Made by a program: the position numbers and the translations under genes. The notes under the pieces were generated by a model. The model worked only from the letters and a program-made list of their open reading frames with translations, was not told where the DNA came from and did not search any database. From Astrocystis sublimbata (Eukaryota; Ascomycota; Sordariomycetes; Xylariales; Xylariaceae), in contig JAJNNY010000045.1 in NCBI GenBank assembly GCA_022453515.1, forward strand, positions 1 through 64,000: a stretch of DNA of 64,000 bases. Direction: 5' to 3'. Positions 45,614 to 58,104 of this stretch are shown here, one piece after another. How positions within the stretch are numbered: the stretch's first letter is position 1; each line of letters starts with the position of its first letter.

Positions 45614-48600
45614 CTACCCCTCGTATCTAGCGGGCCGACGCGTCTTGCGGCGACGATCAATGGTATCGTCGTCATCGCTCTCCTCTTGGGCACCCAGGTG
45701 TACGGCCCCATTGGAATCCGTCCAGCTATTGCCGTCGTACTCCTCGTCCGCTGTCCGAATTTTCTTCTTCCGGCCCCTTTTCCGCGGCTGCGGCACGTCG
45801 GAGTCGGATGGCTCGGCACCCGAATCGCCAGGCGTGGACAGAGGACTCGACTCTATAAGTTGGGGGTTCGCGCGCCGCGTCCGGAGCCTCGATGGGGTTT
45901 CGGCAACCTGAGGAGGGTCTTCGTCAAATAGTTCGAGACGAGCCTCAGTGTGGGTGTACGCTTGCGCGCTGCTGGGCCCATTGTGTGGTGGTACGTGCTG
46001 CATGCCCACGGGCGTAGTCTCTTCCTGCTTAATGATGATACTACTATTCTTGGGCTTCCTCCCGCGCCGTTTGGGTGTCGTGGGATTAGGCGCCGGGGCG
46101 TCCTTGAGCGGTACGGTCGTTGTTTTGGTGGAGGTCTGGGTCACGACTGCACGGGCTTTTTTAGCCGCCGGTGCCGTTGGAAAGTCCGTGTCCTCACCCT
46201 CTCTGTCGGTTTCGTAGCGAGAGGCGGCAAACGTCCCATTAGGTAAACGCTTCCGCTTCGTTCTTCCAGAGGAAGCTGGGCGTGACTGCGAATCGGATCG
46301 CGGTGCCGGCGGCGCGGTACCAGACTGTGTATCGTCCTGAGATTCGGCAAGATCTGGCCGCCAGTCGCCCGAATCCGATTCATTAAGGCCTCGCCTTCGT
46401 TTTCTTGCGCGAGGTTGATCGATGGCGACAAATGGGTCATTCACCGGCTCGTCGTTGACATCGTCAACTTCCCACTCAGACTCAACGGCGGCAAATGTCT
46501 TTTTGGGCTTTCGCCCTGGCTTCCGGCCCGGCTTTTTCCCTGTGCCTGGCTTGCGGCCAGGCTTCTTCTTTATCTTCACACCATTCTCCGACGTCGAAGC
46601 CTGTTCCTTGGCCTTGCGTCGCTTCTTTTCGGCCTTTTCCTCCTGAAGTAGTTTCTTTGTCAAGTTGGGGAAATTCTCCCCGTAGTTGAAAAAGAGCTCT
46701 TCGCCAGCCTTGATTTCGCGTAACGACGTAAATTTGATACGATATTCACCGTTGACGTATAGGATCTTGGGCGTGACGTTGCAGTTCGAATCCTGGTGAT
46801 TGATGTAACGGCTTAGGTTTCCGTAGATGGCAGCATCTACCCAGATACCCTCCTGCTCCAAGAGAGTGAAAAGGTACGAGGAGTTCGAGCTCTCGTCGAA
46901 AACGTCCCCACGGCGAGCTTCACGACGGACACCTTCATCCTGGCTGATCAGCTCACCTACATACTCGATGACAAACTCATCTGGGCCAATGTCTTCGGTT
47001 GTAAACAGACCGAATCCAGCTATCTTGGATTGGCCGAGAACAACAGCTTTCGATTTGCCACGCTGAAGAGCACAGTTTTGACACCCGTAAGTATGCAAAA
47101 CTTCGTCATCCGCATTATCGGGTAATGCTCTCTCGTCAGCTCCGCAACTGCCACACAAAGCCGGGTCGCATTCGCGGTTCAGTAGAACGCAAATGCAAGG
47201 GCGATCTTTTTGCTTAGACATGCATGATTTTCCATTTTTATGACAAGCGCAGCCGGTAAATTTATTGGCGCATGTTTCTGCTGTACAGCCGCAGAAACGC
47301 TCGCACATGATATGATTCTGGACGCAGGGGCAATTCCTATCACATGGCCCATCGTGATGACATGGGTCAAAATGGTCTTTGCGCTGATGTTCGTGAGTCT
47401 TCGTTTGCTCTTGCCAATCCCCTATTAGGATCTTCCTATGCCGGTCGTACCATGGTAACGATTTTACCGGGGCCAGTGAGGGTTCGATAACCTCTGGCAG
47501 GCTTAGATCCATCATTTTGTCCATTTGTCTCTGAACATCCCAGCATGAGCGGCCGGTAGCCACGGCAGTAGCACATTGGACGGGGATGGAAGTCTCATGG
47601 AAGTTCAGGTAAAATGACTTAAGAAGCATAACCTCTGTCTCATTCCATGGACGGGAGCGGGTGCCTGGACGTCCTTTCAGATAACACTCTTCGCCACAGG
47701 CTTCCAACGCACCGCTGGGCGAGTCACCCCGACTATTGATGCTTTTGTGTCTCTCAGCAAGCTGCTGCTCCACTAAACGTGACAGACCACCGACAACTTC
47801 GACGGAGAAACGCTTCCGTTCATTGTCGACCCCGTACTCTCCATGTTCACAAGAATGACCAGAGCAAACTAAACAGCCAAGAAGAGAGTATGTCTCGAGG
47901 AAAGACTCGACTGACTTGTCTTCTTGCGTTGTTTTGGCTTGGCTAGGAGTGTCCTTCTTGGTTTGACTAGGGGTGTCTTTCATCATTTTCTTCGGATCAA
48001 CGATTGTGTCAGCTGATTTGTCCAGCAACAGTACGTCCTCGAGTCGGACAGGAATACCCTGAGACTGTCTGTCATTGAAAACTCGGTTGAAAGCATCGGA
48101 GAACCTCTGGACGATTTTAGCTGTTCGTGGCGTGTTCGGCTCATCGCTGTATGAGTTAAAGATGCTCGACTTTTGCTGTGGTGTCACGGAATCACTTTGG
48201 TTAGCCTCGTGACGAAGGAGTGCCGCCTTGGTGCATTGCTCGCTAATACCCAGCTCAATGAGCCAAGGTTCGAGATACTCCAGAAGCGTCGTAGCACGCT
48301 CTTTCTGTATAGTCTTGTCCACTTTTTCGTGACGGCTTAGTGTTTTAAACCCAGATGTTTTGTCCATGGCCTCCAGGTTCTCAAGCCAGCGTCGATATAC
48401 ACCTTCCTCGTTGTCTGCTAGATCTCGCAGATGAGGAACATAGGTGAGTGGTGTGTTGGGCGAGAGAATATTTTTCCTGATGTGAACATGATGACAGGCA
48501 TAACGAGGAAGCTGCTCCTCGTTGGTCTTGATGCAGACAACGGGGAAGCGCTCCCGCTTTTCTTGCTTCCCGCCCCGTCCTTGGCCAACTTGCTGAGCTC

Positions 48601-49219
48601 ATGTATCAGGCATTGCTGTCGTAATATTATTAGAGATTGTTGGACTCACCTTCGTTTTGATACGCATTGCTTCGGTGGATTTGTCGTTTGGGTTGACCGG
48701 GTCGAGCTTTACGCCTGCGAACCAGTCTTTCTTGCTGATCAACTGCTGAGGCGGGGCATCTCGTTTCCAGGTGTCGTGAATCAATCTTGCGGAGAATTTT
48801 CCATGATCGTCGCGAATCTTGCTAGAAAAGTCCTTCAATGCCGCCTCTAATACGCCTGTAGTCACCTCAGTCTTCTTAGGGGTTTGGTTCTTTGGCGTCT
48901 GACCTGCGCTGTGTTGATGGGGGAATGAGGAGCTTAGGTTGTCCTGAGTGGTTGTGCTCTTCCCGTTTCCGGACAGCCAGGCAGTTAGACCAGTCACTCT
49001 TGAATCATGGTGGTGCGGCTTTTGAGCAGCAGGCTGGCTCGTTCTCGAGGGAGGCGATGAGCGAAGGGAGGTGAGTCCGGTGCCATTTGTGCCGGACGAT
49101 TGCCGAGTCATCGAAGGAGGGCTGATAGCTTTGCGACTTCGAGGGGCGGGGGACGACGCCATGTCCTCTGGCTCACTGTCCGGGATGACAGCCTGGGTAG
49201 AGATACCTGCTCTTGCCAT
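45614..49219 (-). CDS. Histone H3K27 methyltransferase, EZH2/KMT6 type (PRC2 catalytic subunit)
   Basis: Two exons, 48650-49219 and 45614-48592, total 3549 nt (1182 aa); intron 57 nt (GTGAGT...CTCAG). The N-terminal region is long and disordered. A SANT-like segment (RSRPWNETEVMLLKSFYLNF) leads to the pre-SET CXC domain (about 600-675; CHHDGPCDRNCPC, CGCTAETCANKFTGC). The SET domain (about 705-830) has IAGFGLFTTEDI, the RYINHQDSNCNV cofactor/catalytic motif and GEELFFNYGENF. These are the marks of Enhancer-of-zeste proteins, which trimethylate H3K27 in PRC2 and silence facultative heterochromatin in many filamentous fungi. About 350 residues follow SET, with several AT-hook-like blocks (KKPGRKPGTGKKPGRKPGRK, KRRGRKPK, RKRGRKKK) and acidic patches. 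The protein is nuclear. It is divergent from the Pil1 gene across 2.3 kb. Confidence 0.93.
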
Positions 49220-51551
49220 CGCAAAGGATCATTTCAGAGTCATTGGGGAATGGGAAATGTCATAACCGGTTTCAACACAACACATGTGGTCCGATTGATG
49301 CAGTGACCCGGCGGCGGCGGCGATGCCTACTATGCCAACTGGTGGGTATGGCTCAAGTACGGCTCGGGTTGACGTCCTTTCCTTCTCGAGCCCGTAAGCA
49401 GCCAAGCTGATGATGCGCAACAGCGCAAGCGAATAATTTGCGTGTAGCAACTTTCTCCGTGGGTGTGCGTAGCCTAGCAGGTATTAGATGTCGAGTGTAA
49501 AGCTACAGACGAAGACGAAATGGTGGGCATGTGAGATTGGATTACGTACCAGGCGCCGTGTGTGAAAATAGATTCAGATGCAGATACTCAATATGAGTGA
49601 GCATCTATCTGTGTGTGTACTTGCCTGACGTGACACTGATTCGGCGACGCGCTTCCCTGGAAGGTACTAGGTACCAGATGGGGTAAGTTCCTCGGACCCT
49701 TGTGGCTTGCCGCTTAACCGTTGATCGAGACGGAGACCGGGGCTTCTGACTGGCTACCAATAAAGAAAGTGGCTCATGTGAAGAGGCTCTTGGCAGCCCT
49801 TGTGGCGCACGTTCCACGGGCAGATAGACAGGTCTGAACAGAGGGTGGTTGTATTGGGAGAGATTGGTGTGCTTGTAAAAACTCTACCTAAGGTAGTGCG
49901 TAGAATTTACCTAGGTAGGCTACCTAGGTACATTGCGCCTTCCTTCTGTTAGAAAAGGTCGGAATTGAAAGTGGGATGTATTCCAAGGTTGGAAGAGAAT
50001 CCTAGGTACTGCAGGTGCCTTTGGGCGAGGTGTGTGCCTACAAGCATAAGTGCCTAGAAATGCTCCTGCTCCTACCTCCACCCTGACCAGCCCCGAGGTC
50101 GGTTCCGCTGAGTGCACCTTGAAAGATTGAGGTCCCAGCTTACACGCTCGACACGCTACTCGTACACTGAACAATGAACATACATACCGTGTTGAACAGA
50201 ACACATGGGCGATATCTAGTACTCAACTTGAAGATCCTAGTTCTAGAACTCGTCCGCTCAAAACAGATTGAATGCGCAATACCTACCAACCTACCTACAT
50301 AGGGGCCTAGGCACTAAGTCGATAACTATTGAGCATTGGCTCAAGGGTACCTACCTAGGTCGGAATACCACTTCTTGAGACAATGAACCCGATTATAAAG
50401 ATCCGTTGTCCGGTCGGGCAACTAACATCCCCTCAATTAGGTCCCCTTTATCTTCTGAGAGGAAAAGTGTCAGGAAAAGTGACACGACAATGGATACTCT
50501 GCTCGGAAATATTAGTTAATCTCTATCTATCTACTTACTGACAATGGATTAATACGGGTTTGGAAGATATGGGCTGAGACAGACAGCCTTTCGCTGAATC
50601 CTACCGAGGACAAATAGTCGGTGCTGGGCGTTCCCGATCTGTGTACCTGAGAATCGGTTGATAAATCGCCCCCCTCGCGACTTGTGTAAGGGACGATGCT
50701 GATGTTATTTAGTGTATGGTTGGAGGGGTGACGGCGGCTTTATTCGGCAAGTTGCTCCGCTGCCTCCACAAAGAGCAAAGAGCTATCTCAATGTAGCAGG
50801 TTGTCGAATAAGGCTCCGGATCTGGACAATAGTGTCTCGAGCGCATCCAGCGAGATCTAGCTCTGGACTAGGGCAAATGACGATTATCATCATGACGCCG
50901 TCTAACAATATTGCCCAAGAACTCCCGGCCTGCCGGACTCGCGCCGCTCCTCTGCTAGCGCACTGTGCATGCTCTCTGATTGGTGTCCGCCGTAGTGGCT
51001 GTCTGCAGCGCGATACTAGTGAGCCCTGGGAGCGCTACCGTAGCGGGCGTAGGGTCGCTGTGCCACCCCGACGAGCCCGAATAGGTTCAAATAGAAACAA
51101 TGACGTAGACCCTCATACACTGCCCTCGACTGCCCAAGTCGGTGGCGCGTGGGGAGTGGGAGGCTCGGGAGGCTTTGGGCCCAGCTGCTCAGTGCTTGCT
51201 CACGTATCCTTTCACTCACTCCACTACTTCACATCTTTCTCCACGATCAGGGCCATACATAGTACAAACAATTCTGCAAAGTATTTATGCTGAATGTGCC
51301 AAGTCAGTCGATCATCTTGACTGTTCTCCTCTTATTTGCCGATCCTGCATGCAGATACCCTTAATACCGCCCCATCCGCCCCTCATAATATCAGCACTTT
51401 CCCTCGTCGCATCGTAACCCATTTCTTGAACTCGTGTCGCGCATTCGCAAATAGAAGATATCTTTGATTCAGTTTCGAGCGTTGGCCCGAACTTGATCGC
51501 AATTGCAACAGATCGCATCGTCCCCCACGTTCTCAGCGCAACCCTCCCACG
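49220..51551. other. Divergent region of KMT6 and Pil1 genes
   Basis: About 2.3 kb without a supported gene. It carries a cluster of CCTAGG-centred palindromes (49884-49930, 50351-50360). The ORF at 50712-51293 has no motif and low coding character. Confidence 0.5.
49884..49930. repeat. Cluster of ACCTAGGT-type palindromes
   Basis: CTACCTAAGGTAG (49884-49896) is followed by two copies of the 10-bp palindrome TACCTAGGTA (49908-49917 and 49921-49930). Related words recur in other intergenic parts of the window, for example 31709-31720 and 50351-50360. Confidence 0.75.
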
Positions 51552-52863
51552 ATGCATCGCACATACTCTATGCGCCAGTCCCGGGCGCCCACTGCCTCGC
51601 AGATCCAGGTGAGTCCATGATCTTGTGGCGAGATTCATGTTACTTACGAAACGAAACGCTCACCACGCAACCACAGAACCCCCCTCCTCCGCCCTCCACC
51701 ACCAAGTCCGGTCGCCTCTTTGGCAAAGGCGGCTTCGGTACGTAGCGACCGCACAACACCCCTTGTCGCGAGAGCTCAGTGGACTTATACCACCGTTTAG
51801 GACATGCCCTCCGTCGCAACGCGGCTGGCGCCTTTGGCCCAGACCTAGCTAAGAAGCTGACCCAGCTCGTCAAGATGGAGAAGAACGTGATGCGCAGCTT
51901 GGAATTAGTGGCCAAGGAGCGCATGGAGGTCGCCGTATGTATACGCCCTTGGTTTTGTTACCATATCGTACCCAGGCTAACTCTACCGTAGTCGCAACTG
52001 TCGCTTTGGGGCGAAGGCGGCGACGAAGATGTTTCCGATGTTACCGACAAGCTCGGTGTTCTACTCTACGAAATCGGCGAGCTCGAGGATCAATACGTTG
52101 ACCGCTACGACCAATACCGCGTCACCATGAAGAGCATCCGAAACATCGAAGCTTCAGTGCAGCCGAGTAGAGACCGTGAGTAGCCAGGCGCAACTTCCCA
52201 GCATGACTCGACAAGGATCCACTAACATGCAATCTAGGCAAGCAAAAGATCGCCGACCAGATCGCCCAGCTCAAGTACAAGGAGCCCAACTCGCCCAAGA
52301 TCGTCGTCCTCGAGCAGGAGCTCGTCCGCGCCGAAGCCGAGTCCCTTGTCGCCGAAGCACAGCTGTCGAACATTACGCGTGAGAAGATAAAGGCTGCTTA
52401 CACCTATCAGTTCGACGCCCTGCGCGAGCACAGTGAGAAGGTTGCTATCATTGCCGGTTTCGGAAAGCACCTTCTGGAATTGATCGATGACACCCCGGTC
52501 ACGCCCGGCGAGACCCGACCCGCATACGACGGCTACGAAGCGAGCAAGGCCATCATCCAAGACTGCGAGGAGGCTCTCACCAACTGGGTTACATCAAACG
52601 CGGCCGTCTCTTCCAAGCTCTCCACACGGGCCAGGACCCTCTCCACCAGGCGCCGCAACAATATCAAGGCGCGAACCGAAGGCCTAGACCTGTCCGGTCA
52701 GGATGCGCCGCTGAACGATCGCGACTCATGGGAGGCAGCCGGCGAGCAGAAGGGCGAAGAGTACGACGAGGAATCTGACGTAGATGACCAGGCGCACTCT
52801 GTTCTGGACTCTGATAATGGCCTCGGTAGTGAGCACCGTGGGCGTCAACCGATAGCAGGCTAG
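51552..52863 (+). CDS. Eisosome core protein, Pil1/Lsp1 family
   Basis: Five exons, 51552-51608, 51677-51737, 51801-51934, 51992-52175 and 52238-52863, total 1062 nt (353 aa); introns 57-68 nt. The start MHRTYSMRQSRAPTASQIQ is the hallmark Pil1/Lsp1 N-terminus, followed by NPPPPPSTTKSGRLFGKGGF and the BAR-domain core (AAGAFGPDLAKKLTQLVKME, VMRSLELVAKERMEVA, ELEDQYVDRYDQYR, KIVVLEQELVRAEAESLVAE). The acidic C-terminal tail (YDEESDVDDQAHSVLDSDNG) is normal for the family. The protein polymerises on the inner face of the plasma membrane to form eisosome furrows. The family is regulated by N-terminal phosphorylation, and several Ser/Thr lie in the first 35 residues. Confidence 0.95.
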
Positions 52864-54113
52864 GGGCTGGCGGAGACGCTTGCGGAAGCAAGTATGAAGG
52901 AAGATGAGACGATAACATGGCGGAAAACCCAATTTTAATATCTAATACGATCCTGTTGCGCGTACACGACATTCGATCAGATACTCGAGTCGCACTCTTC
53001 GGCTTGCGGCTTTCGTGGAATGGCATGATGGACTGGGGTTGGGACTTTGGACGTAAGATGCCGATGGTGAGTGATGCGCGCTCTTGCTCTTCACGGCTTT
53101 GGAAAACAAGGGGAATAAATAAGATGGGTGCTGGAAAATAACATACCACCGCTCGTTTTGCTTGCCAACCTGCTACTACTACTAGAGTAATGACAGAACT
53201 TTATGTAACTACAATCTCGTGAAGCATTGCTTCTTGTTGATCAGCGAGTCTATATTCTATGGACGAAATTTATAATTCTTAGTCTCTTTAGACACAGCGA
53301 AGCTCTTCACTGCCATTCAAGCATTAAGGATAGGACGGAATACAAGCGGCCACTGAACATGGCTTGTTCAGCCAACAGTCAACACATTTTGGTTATCGCA
53401 GTGTCAGTTCGTCGCATCTTCGTCGCAGCTGTGTGAACACTTATTTATAGATGCCAGCTTTCATTGCCAACGATGCCTTGAACTTCGTGGGGGCCACGGC
53501 AATTTGAGCCATTGAGTGGGTCCTCTGCTCAGAAGAGCAAGACATTTATTGATGCTATATCAGGCGTACTATTAACAGCTTTCACAAGGCGCAGGCGACA
53601 TGCGGATAGAACGCGCAACAGGAAATGCAACTGCGATAATTACTCGCAGCGATCATACCATCAAGATGCACGCGACCTTGATTTGATATTAAATCTTGGC
53701 GTTGATTCCTTTTCATCTGCTGCGGAATCAACATGTTGCTCGCTTCTGAAATTTGGGGGCGCATGCAGACAGCTCATCGTCGGCCAGAGGTTAAGGTGCT
53801 TCGCGGCGCCTTCTTTATATCAACTTTATTACGAAGTCAATGATCAAATAGATCGGAACTCAAATTGTCTGTCTATTGCTGAGTCTCTCACGACACTATA
53901 TATCTAGGTACGTCAGAATTTCTATATTATGAATTGATGTTTGATAGTTTGGAAGAGTCCTTCGCGCTCCCACTCCTAGGTACCGTACCAAATCAATTCG
54001 TATCTATGAAAGTGTCAATTCAGCATTACTTTAGATGTTATAACTATATAATCATGCTTTAACTGTTTTGAAACAATCAATAAACGTTTCATAAGCGTAA
54101 GTCTCAACAAGGC
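52864..54113. other. Intergenic between convergent genes, no gene seen
   Basis: About 1.25 kb, AT-rich toward 53.9-54.1 kb. ORFs at 53227-53436 and 53512-53907 show no motif. Confidence 0.5.
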
Positions 54114-56126
54114 TTACGCAAAAACATCCCTAAAGCTGAGTTCCATCTCGGGCTTTGGAAGGTTCCCATGCGGTCTTGTGACAAGTGCCAAGTGCTTAAG
54201 TCCATCCTGCTCTTGCAGCTCATAGCCGACGGGCGAACACTGGGTCAAGGCGTAGTCAAGGTCCCTGTCTATGTAGCTGCATGTGTTGGGCCCAAGATCG
54301 CGATTGATAGTCTCCGCGAGGTCGAGGACGTGTCGTATCATTCCGTGGTTTCGCCGGTTGTGCTGGATGAGTCTACTGTGGGCAGCCATTCGCCATTGCA
54401 GGATCCTGTTGCTAAGGAGCCAGACCACTTCGAGGATCAGAGCAGTCAGCAGAATGGAGCTGGAAAACCCCCAGATGTTGCTTTGCGTCCCTATACACGA
54501 CCACTCTGGATCTATCGCCCAGTCTTCTGGGAGAGGGGAGCCTAGATAGCATGGACACACGCCCGTAGTTGCATCCCACCAGTCGGTGCAATTAGAAGCA
54601 CGTCCGAATTCCAGAAATGATGCATCCAAGGAAACGGTCGTATTCTCAAGAAATAGCGTAGAGTTGTAAGGTATCGTTCCGGAAATGGTGGAGTTGTGTT
54701 TTGAGATATCCAAGCTCGACTGGTTGAAAAAGAACCTTGCGTCTACGAGCCTCTCCGGCGATAGGACGTACTGCAATCCTTGGAGAACAGGGGCTAGTCC
54801 AGGAGATGCCCATGGGATGCTGTGATTCGATGCATAGAAAAATTTCAAGTCTTCCCACCCTTCTTCGATATAAATACTCGAAGCGTTCCAACTTGTGCTG
54901 TGTGGAAGCAATGGATCTTTGGATGGGAGCTCGGCCTGGCTGAGGAGCTGCGTCTCATTCGATGGCCCATAGTTTCCGATAAGAAAGTGCAGCAAGCTAT
55001 TTTTAGTTTTGCCGTCTGGAACCCCGAGTCAGCCAGCGAACGTGGAGGATTGTGCCATGAGAAAGAACTAACATGTGAACAAGCTTTCAAAAGTTGAGTA
55101 CCTCTTATCTGTAAAGTTCCATGCGTCGTAAGGCTTTGGAACGTGGTCAATGTTGAATGCATAGAGCTCATTGAAAGATGGGCCAAGCACAATATTATTA
55201 TCAACCAGTCCATTGAGCCTAGTATCGTTTACCTGGTAGCACAGCCTAAGGTCTTCCGATTCGATGGGGACATAAGCCTTGCTATTCAAGTTGTATGCCG
55301 TAATGCTCGGACTAGAGTAACCCGTGGCTGCCGCCCAAAGTGTTGGAAAGGCGACAACATACCCGATAGCGAAAACCAACCATGCGAGAATAAGCTTTTC
55401 ACGCCTTCGTTCTGTTCTATGCAGGGTCTTGGGCGCCTGGTAGAAGGCGAAGAGCGATTCGGTTCGGAAAGAGAGCTCGAGCAATAGTTTGTAAGGCAAG
55501 GCCGACACCTCAAGCAGATACGTCAGGGCATGCGTGACAATCTGATACAGCCACCAAGCGTGAAGAAAACCCAGACCTTTGCCAATAAATGTATCCCAGG
55601 CTAAATCGAGCAGCTTCGCTTGAGTAAAAGTTAGACCCTCAACTACGACGATGTTGATGAAGAAACGGCTCTCCAACCAGGATGCAGATTCGGCTTGGCA
55701 TGAATCGTAAGCGACAGTGACCTGAAGCCAGGGCGCGAGGGCAATGAAGGAGAAGAGCAGCGTTCCGCCCAATACAACTAGAGCTCCTATCCGTAGGAAT
55801 TCGTGTCTGCTGGTGTTTCTAGACGGTCCGGGGTGACCGGGGCGTCCAGGATATCCCGTGAGACCTCGCGGGGGTAGGGTTTTCGGCCAAGTGCATTCCA
55901 CCCAGTCACTTGTAGTTGCATTTGTTTGAGATGCTTCGTGTTGCCTCTTTCGTAAGGTTTGGACTGAACTGCCGGCCTCAGGAGTGTAAGGGCTGTTCTG
56001 TTGACGTCTTGGCTGTATGGGAGTTGATTGACCTAATTCAGACTCGTTTGCAGGTTCTATGGTCTCGGTGGGAACCTTACAGTTCCACGCCTCGCCCAAA
56101 GTCCATTCAGAGAGTAGGTTTTCCAT
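54114..56126 (-). CDS. Multi-pass membrane protein of unknown function
   Basis: Two exons, 55073-56126 and 54114-55015, total 1956 nt (651 aa); intron 57 nt (GTTAGT...CCAG, with a GCTGAC branch site). The N-terminal cytosolic part is polar and contains five collagen-like Gly-X-Y triplets (GLTGYPGRPGHPGPS, about residues 88-102). About five hydrophobic helices are visible: GALVVLGGTLLFSFIALAPW, a second around NIVVVEGLTF, LYQIVTHALTYLL, ILAWLVFAIGYVVAFPTLWA and, near the C-terminus, SSSILLTALILEVVWLL. Between the last two lies a large loop with many N-glycosylation sequons (NAS, NQS, NST, NTT, NCT) and cysteines, so it is probably extracellular or luminal. This layout recurs in fungal families of unknown function; I do not recognise a named one. 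Confidence 0.75.
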
Positions 56127-56661
56127 GGGTTTCGGAGGTGTCGAACAACGGTCTTACCCAGACTCAACAATGAATGGGAGGTATCTCATGAAAGACTATC
56201 AGTGTGAGTTGCTTTTCTGCTTATCGCTGGCTTCCAGCAACTTTAAGGCTGGGGTGAGAACGAGAATAGCCCCCATTGCTGACTTTAAAAAAGCCATGTT
56301 CAGTCACGGATAATACGGACATAGTATCCTGAGCGAACTGAACGAAGGCTGTAGCCAGTTTGCCTTGCCATCAGGAGTGGGGGAGCGTGATGTGGTTAGC
56401 CTTCGATGCGCAGTGTAACAGGTAAGCGGGTAGGTCGGTGACGTTAACCAGCCGAAACCGACCATTCATCCATTTCAACGTAGCAGTAAATCTTTCCATA
56501 CAAATAAAACAACAACTACAATATGACGAGACTACGTAGATAATGAATGTTTTATAAGAAGTGTCTCAAAGACCAAGACCAAAACGAGCGGATAACTACT
56601 GCTGCCCTGCAGGAACGCCGTGCTGATCATCTCTAGGATATCTAATCGCGCCAAGCCATCA
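56127..56661. other. Intergenic between membrane-protein and GH43 genes
   Basis: About 535 bp holding the promoter of the membrane-protein gene and the 3' end of the GH43 gene. No gene was seen. Confidence 0.5.
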
Positions 56662-58104
56662 TCACATCTGGCCCCCCTCCGCTTGATTCTCTATTCTCCG
56701 CGCCTCCATAAAAGCCCTGAAACCCTCCGTTCTATCTTCACTTGTAGGGGCTCTCTTTTTAGGACCCAGTTTCGCCGCCATCCGGGCAAGCATCCCATCC
56801 GTCTGGAACGGCCCATCCACCCCAAATGACTTCCCCATATACGGCCCCCTTTCCGTGAACGCAACGCGCTGGATGCGCGCCCGCCGATTGCCCCATCCAT
56901 CGTCCGGGCCATCTGTGGCATGGTACACAGCAATCACATACTCGCCACCCACATGCAAGAAACTGCCATGTCCCGGGCCGAAGGGGCCGGTCTCCGTCTG
57001 CTTGTGCATCTGCAGCAGCGGCGTCTCAGACTTCCGCCACGATGCCGGGTCTAGCGGGTCGCCCCCACGGTACCGCAGCGTCGCCATCTTGTAGTCGTGC
57101 GTCCAGGACCCGCCGCACGAGTAGACCAGCCCCTGCCAGCGTCCGTCTGGGGAGGCCAGCCACTGCGGGCCCTCGTTGATCGCGTGGGCGCCGTTGCCGT
57201 CGTGCGTGATCTCCCACTTCTGGTACGGCAGACCGACGAGCACCGGCTTACTGCTCGCCCTACACGGGCTAGCGAGACGCACGATATACAAATGCTGCAC
57301 CCTGCCCGCGTCGTCGGCGGCCGGGGCCGTGGTCCAGTCCTCGGTTTCCGCGCTCCCTCCCGCCATGGTATGTTGCGTCGGCCCCTGGTTTTTGAAGTCT
57401 TTGTTTTCTGGCTTGTGCAGCTCGCTGCGGTGGAGCGGCCAGCCCGAGTACGCGAGGTACAGCTCGTCGCCGATGCCGAATACCGTCCCGTCGATCGCCC
57501 ATTGATCCGGCATCGGGTAGACCGGGCCTAGAAACTCCCACTCGCCTGAGCACGGGTCTCGCTCCGTCGAGGGCCCGCCTAGGACGTACAGGCGGTGGCT
57601 CTTGTTGCCGTGAGCCGGGTCCGCCGCTGTGTAGTAGATGTACCAGCGGCCGCGGAGCGAGTGCAGCTCAGGAGCCCAGATGTCGGCCGAGTGGGTTGTT
57701 CCTGGTGGTGGTTGCCTATGCGTCAAGCAGAATGGGTCAGCGCTTTCTTTCCCCCGCTTTTGACATGAACACACGTAATGAGACTTGGGGATTCGTTTCC
57801 ATACCATATGCGATGTCTGAAACCGGTTGTTTCGATGTCCACTAGGCTTTGTGAGGACCAGATCTCAATCCTGTCCCCTGCGGTGAATGTCTGGACCTGG
57901 TGTTAGCCAGCACGGAGCGTAATTAGAGTCATGACGTCTACTCACGAAATAGTATTGACCACGAAAGCACGTCACGAACGGGTCCGGCGCTCCAAATGAG
58001 GTGAGGGTGAGGGTGGAATCATCGTATGGATACTGCTGCTGCTGCTGCATGGCCGCCAGACCTCTCAGGGAAAGAAGCCATATCAGAGCCTGGGCGAGCG
58101 CCAT
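56662..58104 (-). CDS. Secreted glycoside hydrolase family 43 (arabinanase/arabinofuranosidase-like)
   Basis: Three exons, 57946-58104, 57805-57896 and 56662-57715, total 1305 nt (434 aa); introns 49 and 89 nt. MALAQALIWLLSLRGLAAMQ is a signal peptide; ATG 58149 would extend it by 15 residues. A CAG-encoded QQQQQ follows. The GH43 five-bladed propeller is clear: FGAPDPFV contributes the catalytic-base Asp, HSADIWAPELHSLRGRWYIYYT is the second blade, QWAIDGTVFGIGDELYLAYSGW holds the pKa-tuning Asp, and AINEGPQWLASPDGRWQGLVYS the acid Glu. GPFGPGHGSFLH and YVIAVYHATD complete the fold. All three catalytic residues are present. The likely substrate is arabinan or arabinose side chains of plant cell walls; exact specificity is not readable. 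Confidence 0.92.

Noticed and set aside
50712..51293. 193-codon ORF in the KMT6-Pil1 promoter region
   Set aside because: No recognisable domain; mixed composition and position in a long divergent promoter argue for chance.
53512..53907. 131-codon ORF downstream of the Pil1 gene
   Set aside because: No domain, no convincing start context and overlapping antisense ORF; AT-rich intergenic DNA.
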